Assembly (NCBI GenBank): GCA_020722945.1
Contig: DYJV01000005.1
Location: 1 to 33,993 of the forward strand
Direction of reading: 5' to 3'
Length of the DNA stretch: 33,993 bases
From: Candidatus Methylomirabilis sp.
Lineage (GTDB): Bacteria > DYJV01
A model generated the notes under the pieces. It saw nothing but the letters and a program-made list of their open reading frames with translations, had not been told where the DNA came from and did not search any database. Below, piece by piece: positions 23,337 through 31,801 of the stretch. The position numbers and the translations under genes are program-made. The first letter of the stretch is position 1. The number at the start of each line of letters is the position of its first letter.

Positions 23337-23398
23337 AGGCAAAGTGAGAAGATACTCCTCTTCATCGATTCTCATTTAACCTATTTATCTCCTTTTTA
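23337..23398 (+). terminator. Putative riboswitch-2 terminator hairpin
   Basis: AGTGAGAA (23343-23350) pairs with TTCTCATT (23369-23376), extended by AGG/CCT, followed by a run of T at 23393-23397. It matches the hairpin after riboswitch 1 in position and design but not in sequence. It ends shortly before the AAAGGGG ribosome site of the DUF2162 gene. Confidence 0.4.
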
Positions 23399-23425
23399 TA
23401 CTTTAATGTTATAAAGGGGTTATTA

Positions 23426-24151
23426 ATGGAGATAAAATCTTTAATTCTTGGCATTGTTTTTACTCTGGGAATATTTGCTTTCAAATCAGGGATAGGTTTG
23501 AACTATCTTCTTTTTAGCAGAGATAAGGGTAAATTTTTTGTAATGCTTATAGGTATACTTTCATATTTCTTTATATTTGCAGCAAGCTACTTTATAATCA
23601 AACATATCAATATCCTTGATTATTTTCAGATTTTTGAAAATTTTCTCAAAACTGGAATAGTGGTCCACCTTACTCTTGCGATAGGTATGATCTTATGGGG
23701 TATTCATATCCTTACTAAGACAGAGCATACATCATTAGGTTATCTTCTCCTTCTAGTCCCATGCCCATTATGTTTTATAACTGTTTTTTTATGTTTATCC
23801 TTCCTTGTAAAGTTTACAGGTTCATACAGCTTTGCTGATACAATTTTATTTTATTCAGGTTTTCTTGGACTACAGATATTTACAATGATGATATTTAGAT
23901 TTTTTTCAAAAGTAGTTGATGTCAAAAATATTAATAATATACTTGGATATGGTCTTGTTGCAATGGGTTGTTATTTTATCGGTATTTTCTGTTTTGCCCC
24001 TGTTTTTGGTGATATTGATAAGATTTATAGAATGTCAAGTTATCTCAATAGTGGGTTGGCTATCAATCAAAATCAGGTTATTCTCTTAATTGGAGTTATT
24101 ACAATAATAGTATTAGGATTTATTACCTCAAGGCGTAGGATTTTTAAGTGA
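23426..24151 (+). CDS. DUF2162 family inner-membrane protein (putative transporter; HmuT-like)
   Basis: The 241-residue protein has six to seven membrane helices. A VPCPLC motif (C113 and C116) sits in the membrane and could bind a metal or act as a redox pair; the overall look recalls the CcdA/LysE-type transporters. I recognise it as a DUF2162-type protein, a family I recall in archaea and in Bacteroidetes hmu clusters beside CobN-like genes. As first gene after the riboswitch, and the only polytopic transporter-like protein in the module, it is the best candidate for moving the substrate or released metal across the inner membrane. It ends in a GTGA overlap with the next gene. Confidence 0.7.
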   Translation: MEIKSLILGIVFTLGIFAFKSGIGLNYLLFSRDKGKFFVMLIGILSYFFIFAASYFIIKHINILDYFQIFENFLKTGIVVHLTLAIGMILWGIHILTKTEHTSLGYLLLLVPCPLCFITVFLCLSFLVKFTGSYSFADTILFYSGFLGLQIFTMMIFRFFSKVVDVKNINNILGYGLVAMGCYFIGIFCFAPVFGDIDKIYRMSSYLNSGLAINQNQVILLIGVITIIVLGFITSRRRIFK

Positions 24152-24771
24152 ATTTTTCTGCTTTTATACAGACTATTTTATACATTGTCTCATCTTCTCT
24201 CCTTATACCTGTGATGGTTTTGCTGGTTTTTCTCCTTGTATGGATACTTTTTATAACAGGGATGATCTTTTCTGAATGGGTAGAGAGGAAAAGACTTAAC
24301 AAAATATCCAATACTAACCTCTTGATAGATGAGGTTAAATCAAAAAAAATGATTCCTTCAGATTTTGATCAATATTTTACACTAAATGTAAGACGTTACT
24401 TTAATAAATTAAACAAACTAATCGAAAATAGGGACGAGCTCCTCGAAATAAGGGTTGAGAATCTTATTCAGGAAAAAGAGTTAAAGATGCTAAAAGAGAG
24501 TGATAAAATCAAAATACTTATCCGTATAGGTCCAAGTCTTGGGCTAATGGGGACATTAATCCCTATGGGCACAGCTCTTGCCTCCATAAGCAAAGGTGAT
24601 CTCAACCAATTATCCTCAAACTTGGTAATTGCATTTACTACTACAGTTGTTGGATTGGGTCTGGGTATGCTCTCATATTTTTATAGTGTAATAAAGGAGA
24701 GGTGGGTTCAGGAGGATATGAAAAATATGGAAGTTCTGACAGAGACCTTCCTATCTTCATTAAAGAGATAA
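24148..24771 (+). CDS. Second MotA/TolQ/ExbB-family protein (HmuU-like)
   Basis: The 207-residue protein has three membrane helices (about 15-40, 125-148, 155-180) and the family block IRIGPSLGLMGTLIPMGTAL, the same place as the GLLGTVLGM block of ExbB. It starts with GTG overlapping the DUF2162 stop (GTGA). Together with the DUF2149 protein it may form a second proton-driven complex, distinct from the ExbBD-TonB set upstream. It is clearly a different subfamily from the exbB at 21307, with a shorter N-terminal part. Confidence 0.82.
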   Translation: MNFSAFIQTILYIVSSSLLIPVMVLLVFLLVWILFITGMIFSEWVERKRLNKISNTNLLIDEVKSKKMIPSDFDQYFTLNVRRYFNKLNKLIENRDELLEIRVENLIQEKELKMLKESDKIKILIRIGPSLGLMGTLIPMGTALASISKGDLNQLSSNLVIAFTTTVVGLGLGMLSYFYSVIKERWVQEDMKNMEVLTETFLSSLKR

Positions 24772-24810
24772 AATTATACCAAATTATATTCCACTACAAA
24801 AAAATAGTAT

Positions 24811-25155
24811 ATGAAACTACTCAAAAAGAGAAGAAATTTTTCAAAAGCACTCCATAGCCATTTTGAAGACCCTATAAGTGGACTTGCAAACCTTCTCGAT
24901 ATATATTTAGTCTTCATTGTAAGTCTTATCCTTGCCCTAATCAGTGTCTATCATCTAAACGATTTTTTTAATGAAAAAACAGAGATTACAATCAGCAAGA
25001 AGAGTGCAGATGGTAAAATTGAGATAATTACGAAGAAGGGTAAAGAGATAAAGGCTTTTAAAGTTACAGATAGTATTGGTAAGGGTGAAGGTGAAAAGTT
25101 AGGGACAGCTTACAAATTAAAAAATGGTAAAATGGTTTATATTCCTGATAACTAA
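24811..25155 (+). CDS. DUF2149 protein, ExbD-like single-helix subunit (HmuV-like)
   Basis: The 114-residue protein has a basic N-terminus, one membrane helix (about 27-48) and a small hydrophilic C-terminal domain. An aspartate (D30, in GLANLLDIYLVFIVSLILAL) sits at the start of the helix exactly as D22 does in ExbD (LTPLIDIVFLLLIFF), which suggests it is the ExbD/MotB-type partner of the preceding MotA/ExbB-like protein. I recognise the family as DUF2149. The ATG has no clear Shine-Dalgarno site. No terminator is visible before the pilus operon that begins 47 bases later. Confidence 0.75.
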   Translation: MKLLKKRRNFSKALHSHFEDPISGLANLLDIYLVFIVSLILALISVYHLNDFFNEKTEITISKKSADGKIEIITKKGKEIKAFKVTDSIGKGEGEKLGTAYKLKNGKMVYIPDN

Positions 25156-25202
25156 TACATTTAGTTGTTGATTTTTAAATATATATATTATATTAACTCT
25201 TT

Positions 25203-26696
25203 ATGTATATAGATTATTATAATTTTACAAAAGAGCCTTTCAACATCACACCTGATATAGATTTCTTTTACTGTTCCAAACATATTGAAGATATTCTTGA
25301 CCTGATAGAGTATCAGCTATCCAAAAGGAGAGGATTTATACTCCTTACCGGAGATGTTGGCACAGGTAAAACTCTTATCTCAAGAGTTTTACTTAATAAA
25401 CTTCAGAGATTCAATTCATCTCTCATACTTAATCCTTTTCTCAATTATGAAGAGTTGCTTTTCTATATCTGCAAAGATTTTGGTATAATCAACGATAATG
25501 AATCTGTCCAGAAGGGTCAGCTATTTCATCTTTTAGCTGAGTTTTTAATCAAAGAGTATAAACAAGGTAAAAATTGTATAATTATAGTTGATGAAGCACA
25601 AAATCTATCTTTTGAATCATTTGAAATGATACGACAGATATCCAATATTGAGCTTGAAGATACAAAGCTTGTTCAGATCTTATTTATTGGACAAACAGAG
25701 CTAATTGATAAGATAAATTCAACAGAGCTTAGACAGCTCAAACAGCGGATAAGCAGTATAGTTGAACTTACCCCCCTTGATATTGAAGACACCACAAATT
25801 ATATTCATTTTAGAACTCAAGAGGCTCTCAAGTATAAAAGATTTATATTTTCTGATAGTGCGATAAAAGCTATCTATTCATATACAAATGGTTCCCCCCG
25901 TGAAATTAACCAACTTTGCCATTCATCACTCATTATTGCTGCTTCTAATGACCACAAATCAGTTACCCAAGGTGATGTGGAGTATGCAGCCTCTGATTAT
26001 TACGGTAAATTTAATACTACCAAAAAATTTAATATAAGCAGATATATTTATTTAACTATTGTCATCCTAATTATTTTAATTGCTTTATCTTTTTACTACT
26101 CAACCTACCTTGCAAAACCATCAGCAGTGGAAAGTATAAAGATGAGTCCACGATCATCTTCTGTTATTCAGAGTTCTGATAATATTAGTGACAATACCAG
26201 CATTAATATTTCAGCAGAAAATTCTACCATTACTCCACAGGATAATATATCAGATAATGACTCTTTAGTGGAGCTTCCTTCATTAACAGATACTTCACCC
26301 ACCGATTCAACACTTACTGAAAAGAGCATTTCTAATAAAGTAGAGGATGATAATCTGACAAACTTTAAAAAAGGGGTAGAAATTATTGCACCATTTATTG
26401 ATAACTCTTCAGTAAAAAGTAAAGAGAAGAGAAACCAAGTTATTGCATCAAATCGCAATTTACCTGACAACATAACCAAACCTATGATGATTTTTATCTA
26501 TGCAGATAACAGCAACCAATTATCAGAACTCACAGACAAACTTAAACAGAATAGCATAGATTTTTATACCAGAAAAAAATCTGATGGTAGATTTGTTGTT
26601 TTTTTAGGGACATATAAAGTTGGTGAAAATATTAATAAAATGTTTCAAAAACTTGAAAAGCTTGGTATATATGGTGCACAACTTAAAGAGATGTAG
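25203..26696 (+). CDS. ExeA/MshM-like AAA ATPase with C-terminal SPOR-like domain
   Basis: The 497-residue protein starts with an ExeA/GspA-type ATPase domain: YYNFTKEPFNITPD, Walker A GDVGTGKT (50-57) and Walker B IIIVDEA (126-132). A membrane helix (about 279-302), a Ser/Thr/Asn-rich periplasmic linker and a C-terminal region (about 425-497) that resembles a peptidoglycan-binding SPOR domain follow. Such proteins help insert a secretin or pilus assembly complex through the cell wall. It heads a seven-gene operon in MSHA order and corresponds to MshM. The next gene starts four bases after its stop. Confidence 0.85.
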   Translation: MYIDYYNFTKEPFNITPDIDFFYCSKHIEDILDLIEYQLSKRRGFILLTGDVGTGKTLISRVLLNKLQRFNSSLILNPFLNYEELLFYICKDFGIINDNESVQKGQLFHLLAEFLIKEYKQGKNCIIIVDEAQNLSFESFEMIRQISNIELEDTKLVQILFIGQTELIDKINSTELRQLKQRISSIVELTPLDIEDTTNYIHFRTQEALKYKRFIFSDSAIKAIYSYTNGSPREINQLCHSSLIIAASNDHKSVTQGDVEYAASDYYGKFNTTKKFNISRYIYLTIVILIILIALSFYYSTYLAKPSAVESIKMSPRSSSVIQSSDNISDNTSINISAENSTITPQDNISDNDSLVELPSLTDTSPTDSTLTEKSISNKVEDDNLTNFKKGVEIIAPFIDNSSVKSKEKRNQVIASNRNLPDNITKPMMIFIYADNSNQLSELTDKLKQNSIDFYTRKKSDGRFVVFLGTYKVGENINKMFQKLEKLGIYGAQLKEM

Positions 26697-26699
26697 AGA

Positions 26700-27410
26700 A
26701 TGAGTGTTATTGCAAAGGCTTTAAAAAAGAGTAGAGAAAAAGATAGTAAATCTCTTTTTTTAATTAACCATTTACAATTCAGACGCTCTTACAATATTCC
26801 ATTTTATCTAATTATTCTAATTCTTTTAATTGTTGTTATTTATATATTTTTAGAATTATTCTATTTTAAGAAGAATTTTTATTCTTACCCACAAATCAAT
26901 CCAGATAATTATGAAGCTAAGTATAAAGATACCATCAAAGGATTTGAAAATTCTATGAAAGGTAAAAATATAAGAGAGATAGACTTGAAATACAGTATTA
27001 AATCTGGGGATTTTAATAAGGTTAATAACTTTTTATCCGAAATCAGACCTCTAAATGATAAATTATATTCAAAATATATAGCACTTCTTTTTTACCATCA
27101 GAAAAATTATCCTAAAGCTGAGATTTATTTTTCTGATTTTATCTCCAAATTTGGTTATGATGATGAAGTTATTGCTGCACTTGGAAATATATCCTTTTAC
27201 AAAAAAGATATTCAACAAGCATTAAAGTATTATGAACAATTAAAAAAAGATTCTTTTGAGGTAAATCTTAATAAAGCCATTATATATGAAACTTTAGGTG
27301 ATCTCAAAAAAGCTAATCTATTTTATCACTCTGCATATCAGAATGTTAATGACCCACTATACAAGAAAAGAATTTATAATAAAATTTTTTTATTGAAAAA
27401 TTATGAATAG
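26700..27410 (+). CDS. MshN-like membrane-anchored TPR protein
   Basis: The 236-residue protein begins MSVIAKALKKSREK, like the MSVINK start of MshN/GspB proteins, then has one membrane helix (about 34-54) and three or four tetratricopeptide-like repeats in the periplasmic part (about 115-235; YSKYIALLFYHQKNYPKAEIYF, AALGNISFYKKDIQQALKYY and similar). It probably acts as an assembly scaffold of the pilus machine. It overlaps the next gene by eight bases. Confidence 0.72.
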   Translation: MSVIAKALKKSREKDSKSLFLINHLQFRRSYNIPFYLIILILLIVVIYIFLELFYFKKNFYSYPQINPDNYEAKYKDTIKGFENSMKGKNIREIDLKYSIKSGDFNKVNNFLSEIRPLNDKLYSKYIALLFYHQKNYPKAEIYFSDFISKFGYDDEVIAALGNISFYKKDIQQALKYYEQLKKDSFEVNLNKAIIYETLGDLKKANLFYHSAYQNVNDPLYKKRIYNKIFLLKNYE

Positions 27411-28374
27411 AAACATTACAAATATCATAACTATTCAGGAGAATCTTCTTAATCATCTTATTATCTTAAAGAAACGTGGAGAGAATATTGTAAAAGGAGT
27501 CTCCTCCTTTGATTTGGATATTAACAACCTAAAATCCTTAGATACCAACCTCTCGGAAATTTCAAGATATATTGGTGATAACAACCTCACAAGCATACTC
27601 CTCATTACTAACAATATTCTCAAAACAATTATTACTTTGGATCTTAGGGAGAGTGAAGGAAATATAAGAGGGGAGGTTTTGAATCGTTTTAAAAGCACTT
27701 TTGATGTTAATTTAGGTGATTATTATATAGATTTTGAAGTTTACGATTCTAACGAAAAGAAGATAATCTTTGTTGCAGGAGTTCCGAAAGAGTTCCTTGA
27801 TAATATTCTAAAGATATTTGTAACTCACAAATTTAAACTTCTTTATATGGAGACAGCTGTTAACTCTCTAAAGAGAATGTTATCCTTTTCTAAAGAGGAT
27901 AGCATAATTATGAATATTCATATGAGGTTTGACTCGTCAATATTTATTGTTGCTGGCAATGGGACTATTTACACTTTTAGGGAAATTCATTTTGGTTTTG
28001 AAGATGTTTTAAACAACATTTCAGAAAACAGTGGTATAAGTATTGAGGAGATAAAGTCCAAGATATATACAAAAGATTTTAATTATGAGGACTATCCACT
28101 CTCTGCATCTATTGATAGATTGATATTGGAGATTCAAAGAACAATAGATTTTTATAATAACCAGTATAGAAATTTTCCTATTGCAAAATTTGTATTGACT
28201 GGTCAAGCTGCTAATATAAACAGTTTTGATAAATTATTATCCCAGATCTTTGCTATTGAATCTTTAAAATTTGATATTTTAAAGAGTGTAATATTTGAAG
28301 TTGACCCAGTTGAAGTTGACAGTATCCCTTACATAAGGGAGAGTATAAGTGTTGGATTGAGAGATTATGAGTAG
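27403..28374 (+). CDS. PilM/MshI-like actin-fold pilus assembly protein
   Basis: The 323-residue cytoplasmic protein has the weak but recognisable signature of PilM-type ATPases: SSIFIVAGNGTIYTFREIHFG (about 170-190), a RLILEIQRTIDFYNNQ helix and FVLTGQAANINSFDKLL near 270, where PilM has a glycine-rich adenosine-contact motif. PilM binds the cytoplasmic tail of PilN in the inner-membrane alignment complex. Its place directly before PilN- and PilO-like genes supports this. It overlaps both neighbours by eight bases. Confidence 0.75.
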   Translation: MNRNITNIITIQENLLNHLIILKKRGENIVKGVSSFDLDINNLKSLDTNLSEISRYIGDNNLTSILLITNNILKTIITLDLRESEGNIRGEVLNRFKSTFDVNLGDYYIDFEVYDSNEKKIIFVAGVPKEFLDNILKIFVTHKFKLLYMETAVNSLKRMLSFSKEDSIIMNIHMRFDSSIFIVAGNGTIYTFREIHFGFEDVLNNISENSGISIEEIKSKIYTKDFNYEDYPLSASIDRLILEIQRTIDFYNNQYRNFPIAKFVLTGQAANINSFDKLLSQIFAIESLKFDILKSVIFEVDPVEVDSIPYIRESISVGLRDYE

Positions 28375-28954
28375 AGCTTTAATAAAGAGTAATTTTAATT
28401 TACTTCCACAAGAGTATAGATTTGATATCCAGAAATATATCATTATAAGATGGATCCTATTGTTATCCATATTCAATCTAATTTTAATCTTTGGAGTATA
28501 TACTTTATTAAATTTTGAAAAGAGAGAGTTAAAGAGATTGACCACTGACAAAAAGAATGTTTTACTAAAACTACAAGGGTTAAACTCTAATTTTATTAAA
28601 TATAATGAAGAGTATAAAAAGTTATTGAAGAGTATTGGAGATACAGAGGAGAAGAAAAAGCTCTTCTCTCTTAACTATAGCATAAAAAATTCACCTTTTG
28701 TCTCTATAATTTCTATAGGAAAGAGTTTATTAAATGGAATAGAAATCGTTGATTTAAATTATAATAATGGAGTTTTTGTAATGATAGGTAGTGCAGAGAG
28801 TCCACAAAAATATTACGATTTTTATCTAAATTTAAAAAACAACAACAATATAGAAGATGTTGAATTTTTTTATGTTGAGCAGAACGATAAAACAGGTCTT
28901 ATATCGTTTAAATTTGAGATAAAGGTAAAAAATTTATCTGATGAAAAAATTTAA
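28367..28954 (+). CDS. PilN/MshI2-like inner-membrane protein
   Basis: The 195-residue protein has the short N-terminal motif NFNLLPQEYR (9-18), the PilN segment that binds PilM (usually INLLP), then a membrane helix (about 27-50), a coiled coil and a small periplasmic alpha/beta domain. It should pair with the PilO-like protein. It overlaps the next gene by 14 bases. Confidence 0.78.
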   Translation: MSRALIKSNFNLLPQEYRFDIQKYIIIRWILLLSIFNLILIFGVYTLLNFEKRELKRLTTDKKNVLLKLQGLNSNFIKYNEEYKKLLKSIGDTEEKKKLFSLNYSIKNSPFVSIISIGKSLLNGIEIVDLNYNNGVFVMIGSAESPQKYYDFYLNLKNNNNIEDVEFFYVEQNDKTGLISFKFEIKVKNLSDEKI

Positions 28955-29507
28955 TTTTAAGTTATCAAAAGAGCTTTTACTCCTTCTTTTCTTTATAATA
29001 TTTATCTCTGTAAACTATACATTTTACTCCAAAATTTTCACTGCAATCAATAAAGAGAAAGTAAAGTTAGTAAAAGAGCTGACAGAGCTTCATAGCGGAG
29101 TGAATAAAGAGATATCAACTTTTGAGGGGAATCTTGATATATTTAATAAAATAAAATCTGCACGTGAAATTCTTATAGAGAAAGAGTATGAGATCAACTA
29201 CCTCAAATCTAAAATACGAGACAAAAAAGATGTTCTTTCGGTCCTAAAAACATTAATGCTTGAGAGTAAGATTGGAATTAACAAAATAGAGCTGACATCT
29301 GATACAGTTACTGATAGAGTTGGATTGCTGACTTTTTCATGCTCTGGGAAAGTTAGGTTAGAGGAGTTTATAGAGTTTCTTGATATGGTGGATGGAAAGA
29401 ATGATATATTGATAGTTGAGAGTTACAATATCAAGCCGAATAGGGAGAGTGAATTTTGGAATTTGGAAATTATAATAAAATCACTATCTCTCGTGCTTCC
29501 TACTTAG
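28941..29507 (+). CDS. PilO/MshJ-like inner-membrane protein
   Basis: The 188-residue protein has a membrane helix (about 11-30), a coiled coil (about 32-85) and a ferredoxin-like periplasmic domain (about 90-185; GINKIELTSD, LEEFIEFLDMVDG). That is the PilO/GspM layout. Identification rests on topology and on the M-N-O-P-Q-like gene order more than on sequence motifs. Confidence 0.75.
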   Translation: MKKFNFKLSKELLLLLFFIIFISVNYTFYSKIFTAINKEKVKLVKELTELHSGVNKEISTFEGNLDIFNKIKSAREILIEKEYEINYLKSKIRDKKDVLSVLKTLMLESKIGINKIELTSDTVTDRVGLLTFSCSGKVRLEEFIEFLDMVDGKNDILIVESYNIKPNRESEFWNLEIIIKSLSLVLPT

Positions 29508-29517
29508 TGGGGAAGAT

Positions 29518-29901
29518 ATGAAAAAATACTTGATTTTACTTTTTATATTGTTTATAAGTAAACCATCTTTTGGTGTAAATCTTATTGAAATACTACCTAT
29601 TCCAGATAACAGTAAGTATATACACTTTGAGAAAAAATATATTCAATCCTTTAATGATAAGATCCCAGTAGTAAATGACAATATCACGGTTGTAAAGGGA
29701 GAGACAGAGTTATTACCCGATTTCTTATTAACAGGGATATTCAAAACTGATAAAGGTTTTGTTGCAATAATAAATGGCAATGACTGTATCGAAGGGATGA
29801 TAATAGATAACTTTTTAGTTGAGAAGATAAGGGTTGATTCAGTTGTTCTTGCAGCCTTGAAAAATAATAAAAAGAGGTTAACCTTAAAAATTGAAAATTA
29901 A
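29518..29901 (+). CDS. PilP/MshK-like periplasmic protein
   Basis: The 127-residue protein has a signal peptide or anchor (1-20) and a beta-domain (about 65-125) with the PilP/GspC homology-region pattern LLTGIFKTDKGFVAIING ... CIEGMIIDNFLVEKI ... DSVVLAAL. It links the inner-membrane complex to the secretin. No lipobox cysteine is seen, unlike classical PilP. Its stop overlaps the start of the secretin gene. Confidence 0.75.
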   Translation: MKKYLILLFILFISKPSFGVNLIEILPIPDNSKYIHFEKKYIQSFNDKIPVVNDNITVVKGETELLPDFLLTGIFKTDKGFVAIINGNDCIEGMIIDNFLVEKIRVDSVVLAALKNNKKRLTLKIEN

Positions 29902-31252
29902 AACTTTGATATTGCTTATACTCCTAACTTTTATTTCGCCGCTTTACTCCATAGATTTGTCGAGTAGGATAACATTAAATCTTAAAAAAGCTGATATCCA
30001 TAATATACTTACATCTATTGCAAGAGAGCAGAAGTATAATATTGTAATTCCACCTTATGTATCAGGTGAAGTTACTATTTTTCTCAATAATGTTACAATA
30101 GAAGATGCCTTCAAAATTATTACAGAGCTTGCTGGTTTTGCCTACTATGTTTCAAATGATATTATATTTATTGATAAAAAGGAGAGTATTGATAAGAAAT
30201 TTGGTTCTACTGACATGAAAACAGAAATTTTTGATATCAATTTTTCAAAAGTGTCTGTTCTGGTTAATCAGATAAAGGAAGTTGTTTCTGAAAAGGGTAA
30301 AATTTTTGTAGATGAAAGAACAAACAAACTAATAGTTACTGACATAATTCCTAATTTAAAAAAAGTTAAAGAAGTGATTGCCAAGCTTGATATTCCTACT
30401 GGTCAGGTTATGATAGAGGCAAAAATTGTTATAATAAAAGATTCTGCAGCAAAAGAGTTTGGAATACAATGGGGTGGTTCATTAGCGAAAAAGATCTCTT
30501 CTGACAATTTTTACTATGGATTAACTGGTGCAGGTTCTACAACTACAACTTCTGGGACAGGTTCTACAACTTCAGGGACATCTGGAGGTGGAATCGGTGA
30601 TATGTTTACTGGAAGCACTACTTCTGTTGGGGTATCACCAACTGGGTCAATTGCATCATCTGCTATTACTGCTGTTTCTGATTATGCAGTAAATATCCCT
30701 ACTATTTCATCTCCGGTAGGGGGACTTGGATTAATTTTTGGTAAGTGGGGGTATTACAATCTTGCAGTAAAACTTACAGCATTGAAGAGTAAAAATTTGG
30801 CTAAAGAGATATCCAGCCCAAAAGTTCTTGCACTTGATAATGAAAAAGCAAGTATTGGAGAGGGTGTTGAAATACCTTACAAGACAGTTTCAGAGGGTGG
30901 CACAGAGACACAATTTAAAGATGCAAAGTTAAAGCTTGAAGTTACTCCTCACATCTCTTCAAATAGTATGATAGCTCTTGATATAGGTCTTAATAAAGAC
31001 AGCCCCGGTCAAATGACAGATGCAGGTCCTACTATAAATAGCCAAGAAATCACAACCAAATTACTCGTTAAAGATGGAGAAACTGCTGTTATTGGGGGTA
31101 TTCTTGGAAATACTGCTTCCAAAGGTGAAAGCAAAGTCCCATTTTTTGGTGATCTCCCAATGCTTGGAGCTTTCTTTAAAAATGATATCAATAGTGAATC
31201 GACAGGTGAACTATTGATTTTTATAACTCCTAAAATAGTTAAAACTTACTGA
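29891..31252 (+). CDS. MshL/PilQ/GspD-family secretin
   Basis: The 453-residue outer-membrane channel protein has a signal peptide (1-20), an N-terminal secretin/TonB short domain (about 24-95), a second N-type domain (about 110-165) and the C-terminal secretin domain. The latter has LKLEVTPHIS, GGILGNTASKGESKVPFFGDLPMLGAFF and ELLIFITPKIV. Inside the secretin domain a Gly/Thr/Ser-rich insert (about 216-255) probably forms the variable gate or extracellular loop. At 453 residues it is short for a secretin. The start is TTG overlapping the previous stop. It is the last gene of the MSHA-like operon in this window. Confidence 0.9.
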   Translation: MKIKTLILLILLTFISPLYSIDLSSRITLNLKKADIHNILTSIAREQKYNIVIPPYVSGEVTIFLNNVTIEDAFKIITELAGFAYYVSNDIIFIDKKESIDKKFGSTDMKTEIFDINFSKVSVLVNQIKEVVSEKGKIFVDERTNKLIVTDIIPNLKKVKEVIAKLDIPTGQVMIEAKIVIIKDSAAKEFGIQWGGSLAKKISSDNFYYGLTGAGSTTTTSGTGSTTSGTSGGGIGDMFTGSTTSVGVSPTGSIASSAITAVSDYAVNIPTISSPVGGLGLIFGKWGYYNLAVKLTALKSKNLAKEISSPKVLALDNEKASIGEGVEIPYKTVSEGGTETQFKDAKLKLEVTPHISSNSMIALDIGLNKDSPGQMTDAGPTINSQEITTKLLVKDGETAVIGGILGNTASKGESKVPFFGDLPMLGAFFKNDINSESTGELLIFITPKIVKTY

Positions 31253-31801
31253 TTTCCTGAATATTTTTTATAGCAATTTGATTCTTTTGCTCCCCATTTC
31301 TAAAATAGTTGCTCTTTTTTATAGATAATGTCAATAAATGTTTACAATTTTCCAAAGTAAGATTCTCCCTTCATGCTGTTTTTTCGAGTAACTCATCTCT
31401 TTTAATCATAATAAGTTTTAATTTTTCTATACACTATCTTTTTGACAAACTTGGGATAACCAATTTTCAATCATATCTAATAAATTAATCCTCTATTATT
31501 GAGCGTTGGAAAATGAAGGCTCTTTTGGCTGCGAAGCGTCTGCCCGTGTTTTGGGGCATCCAAATGTGCCTGAATGTGCGGTGGGTTTCCATTTTCTTTT
31601 TTGTCTTTATGCAGCAAAAATTCCTTTGTCATTATGTCGTCTGTTTTGTCTTTTTACAATGAACGCTAACGGATGGCGGTATGAAAAGTTGGGGATTGCG
31701 GGAGATTTCCTATCAAGTTACACAAAAGTTGAAGCGGGCTACAACCCTTGATATTTAATACTTTCCCTGCCATTACTTATACAATATGTTATTCACTGGC
31801 A
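31253..31801. other. 549-base gap with a compositional jump
   Basis: Bases 31253-31500 are AT-rich like the rest of the window. From about 31505 to 31755 the sequence is visibly richer in G and C and contains an 81-codon open frame (31506-31751) with no ribosome site and no recognisable protein pattern; I treat it as non-coding. This segment looks like foreign intergenic DNA and adjoins the DUF4143 gene. Confidence 0.5.

Noticed and set aside
31506-31751. 81-codon open frame in the gap after the secretin gene
   Set aside because: No ribosome site, odd residue composition rich in Cys and Phe, no domain pattern; it lies in a G+C-richer segment where stop codons are rarer.
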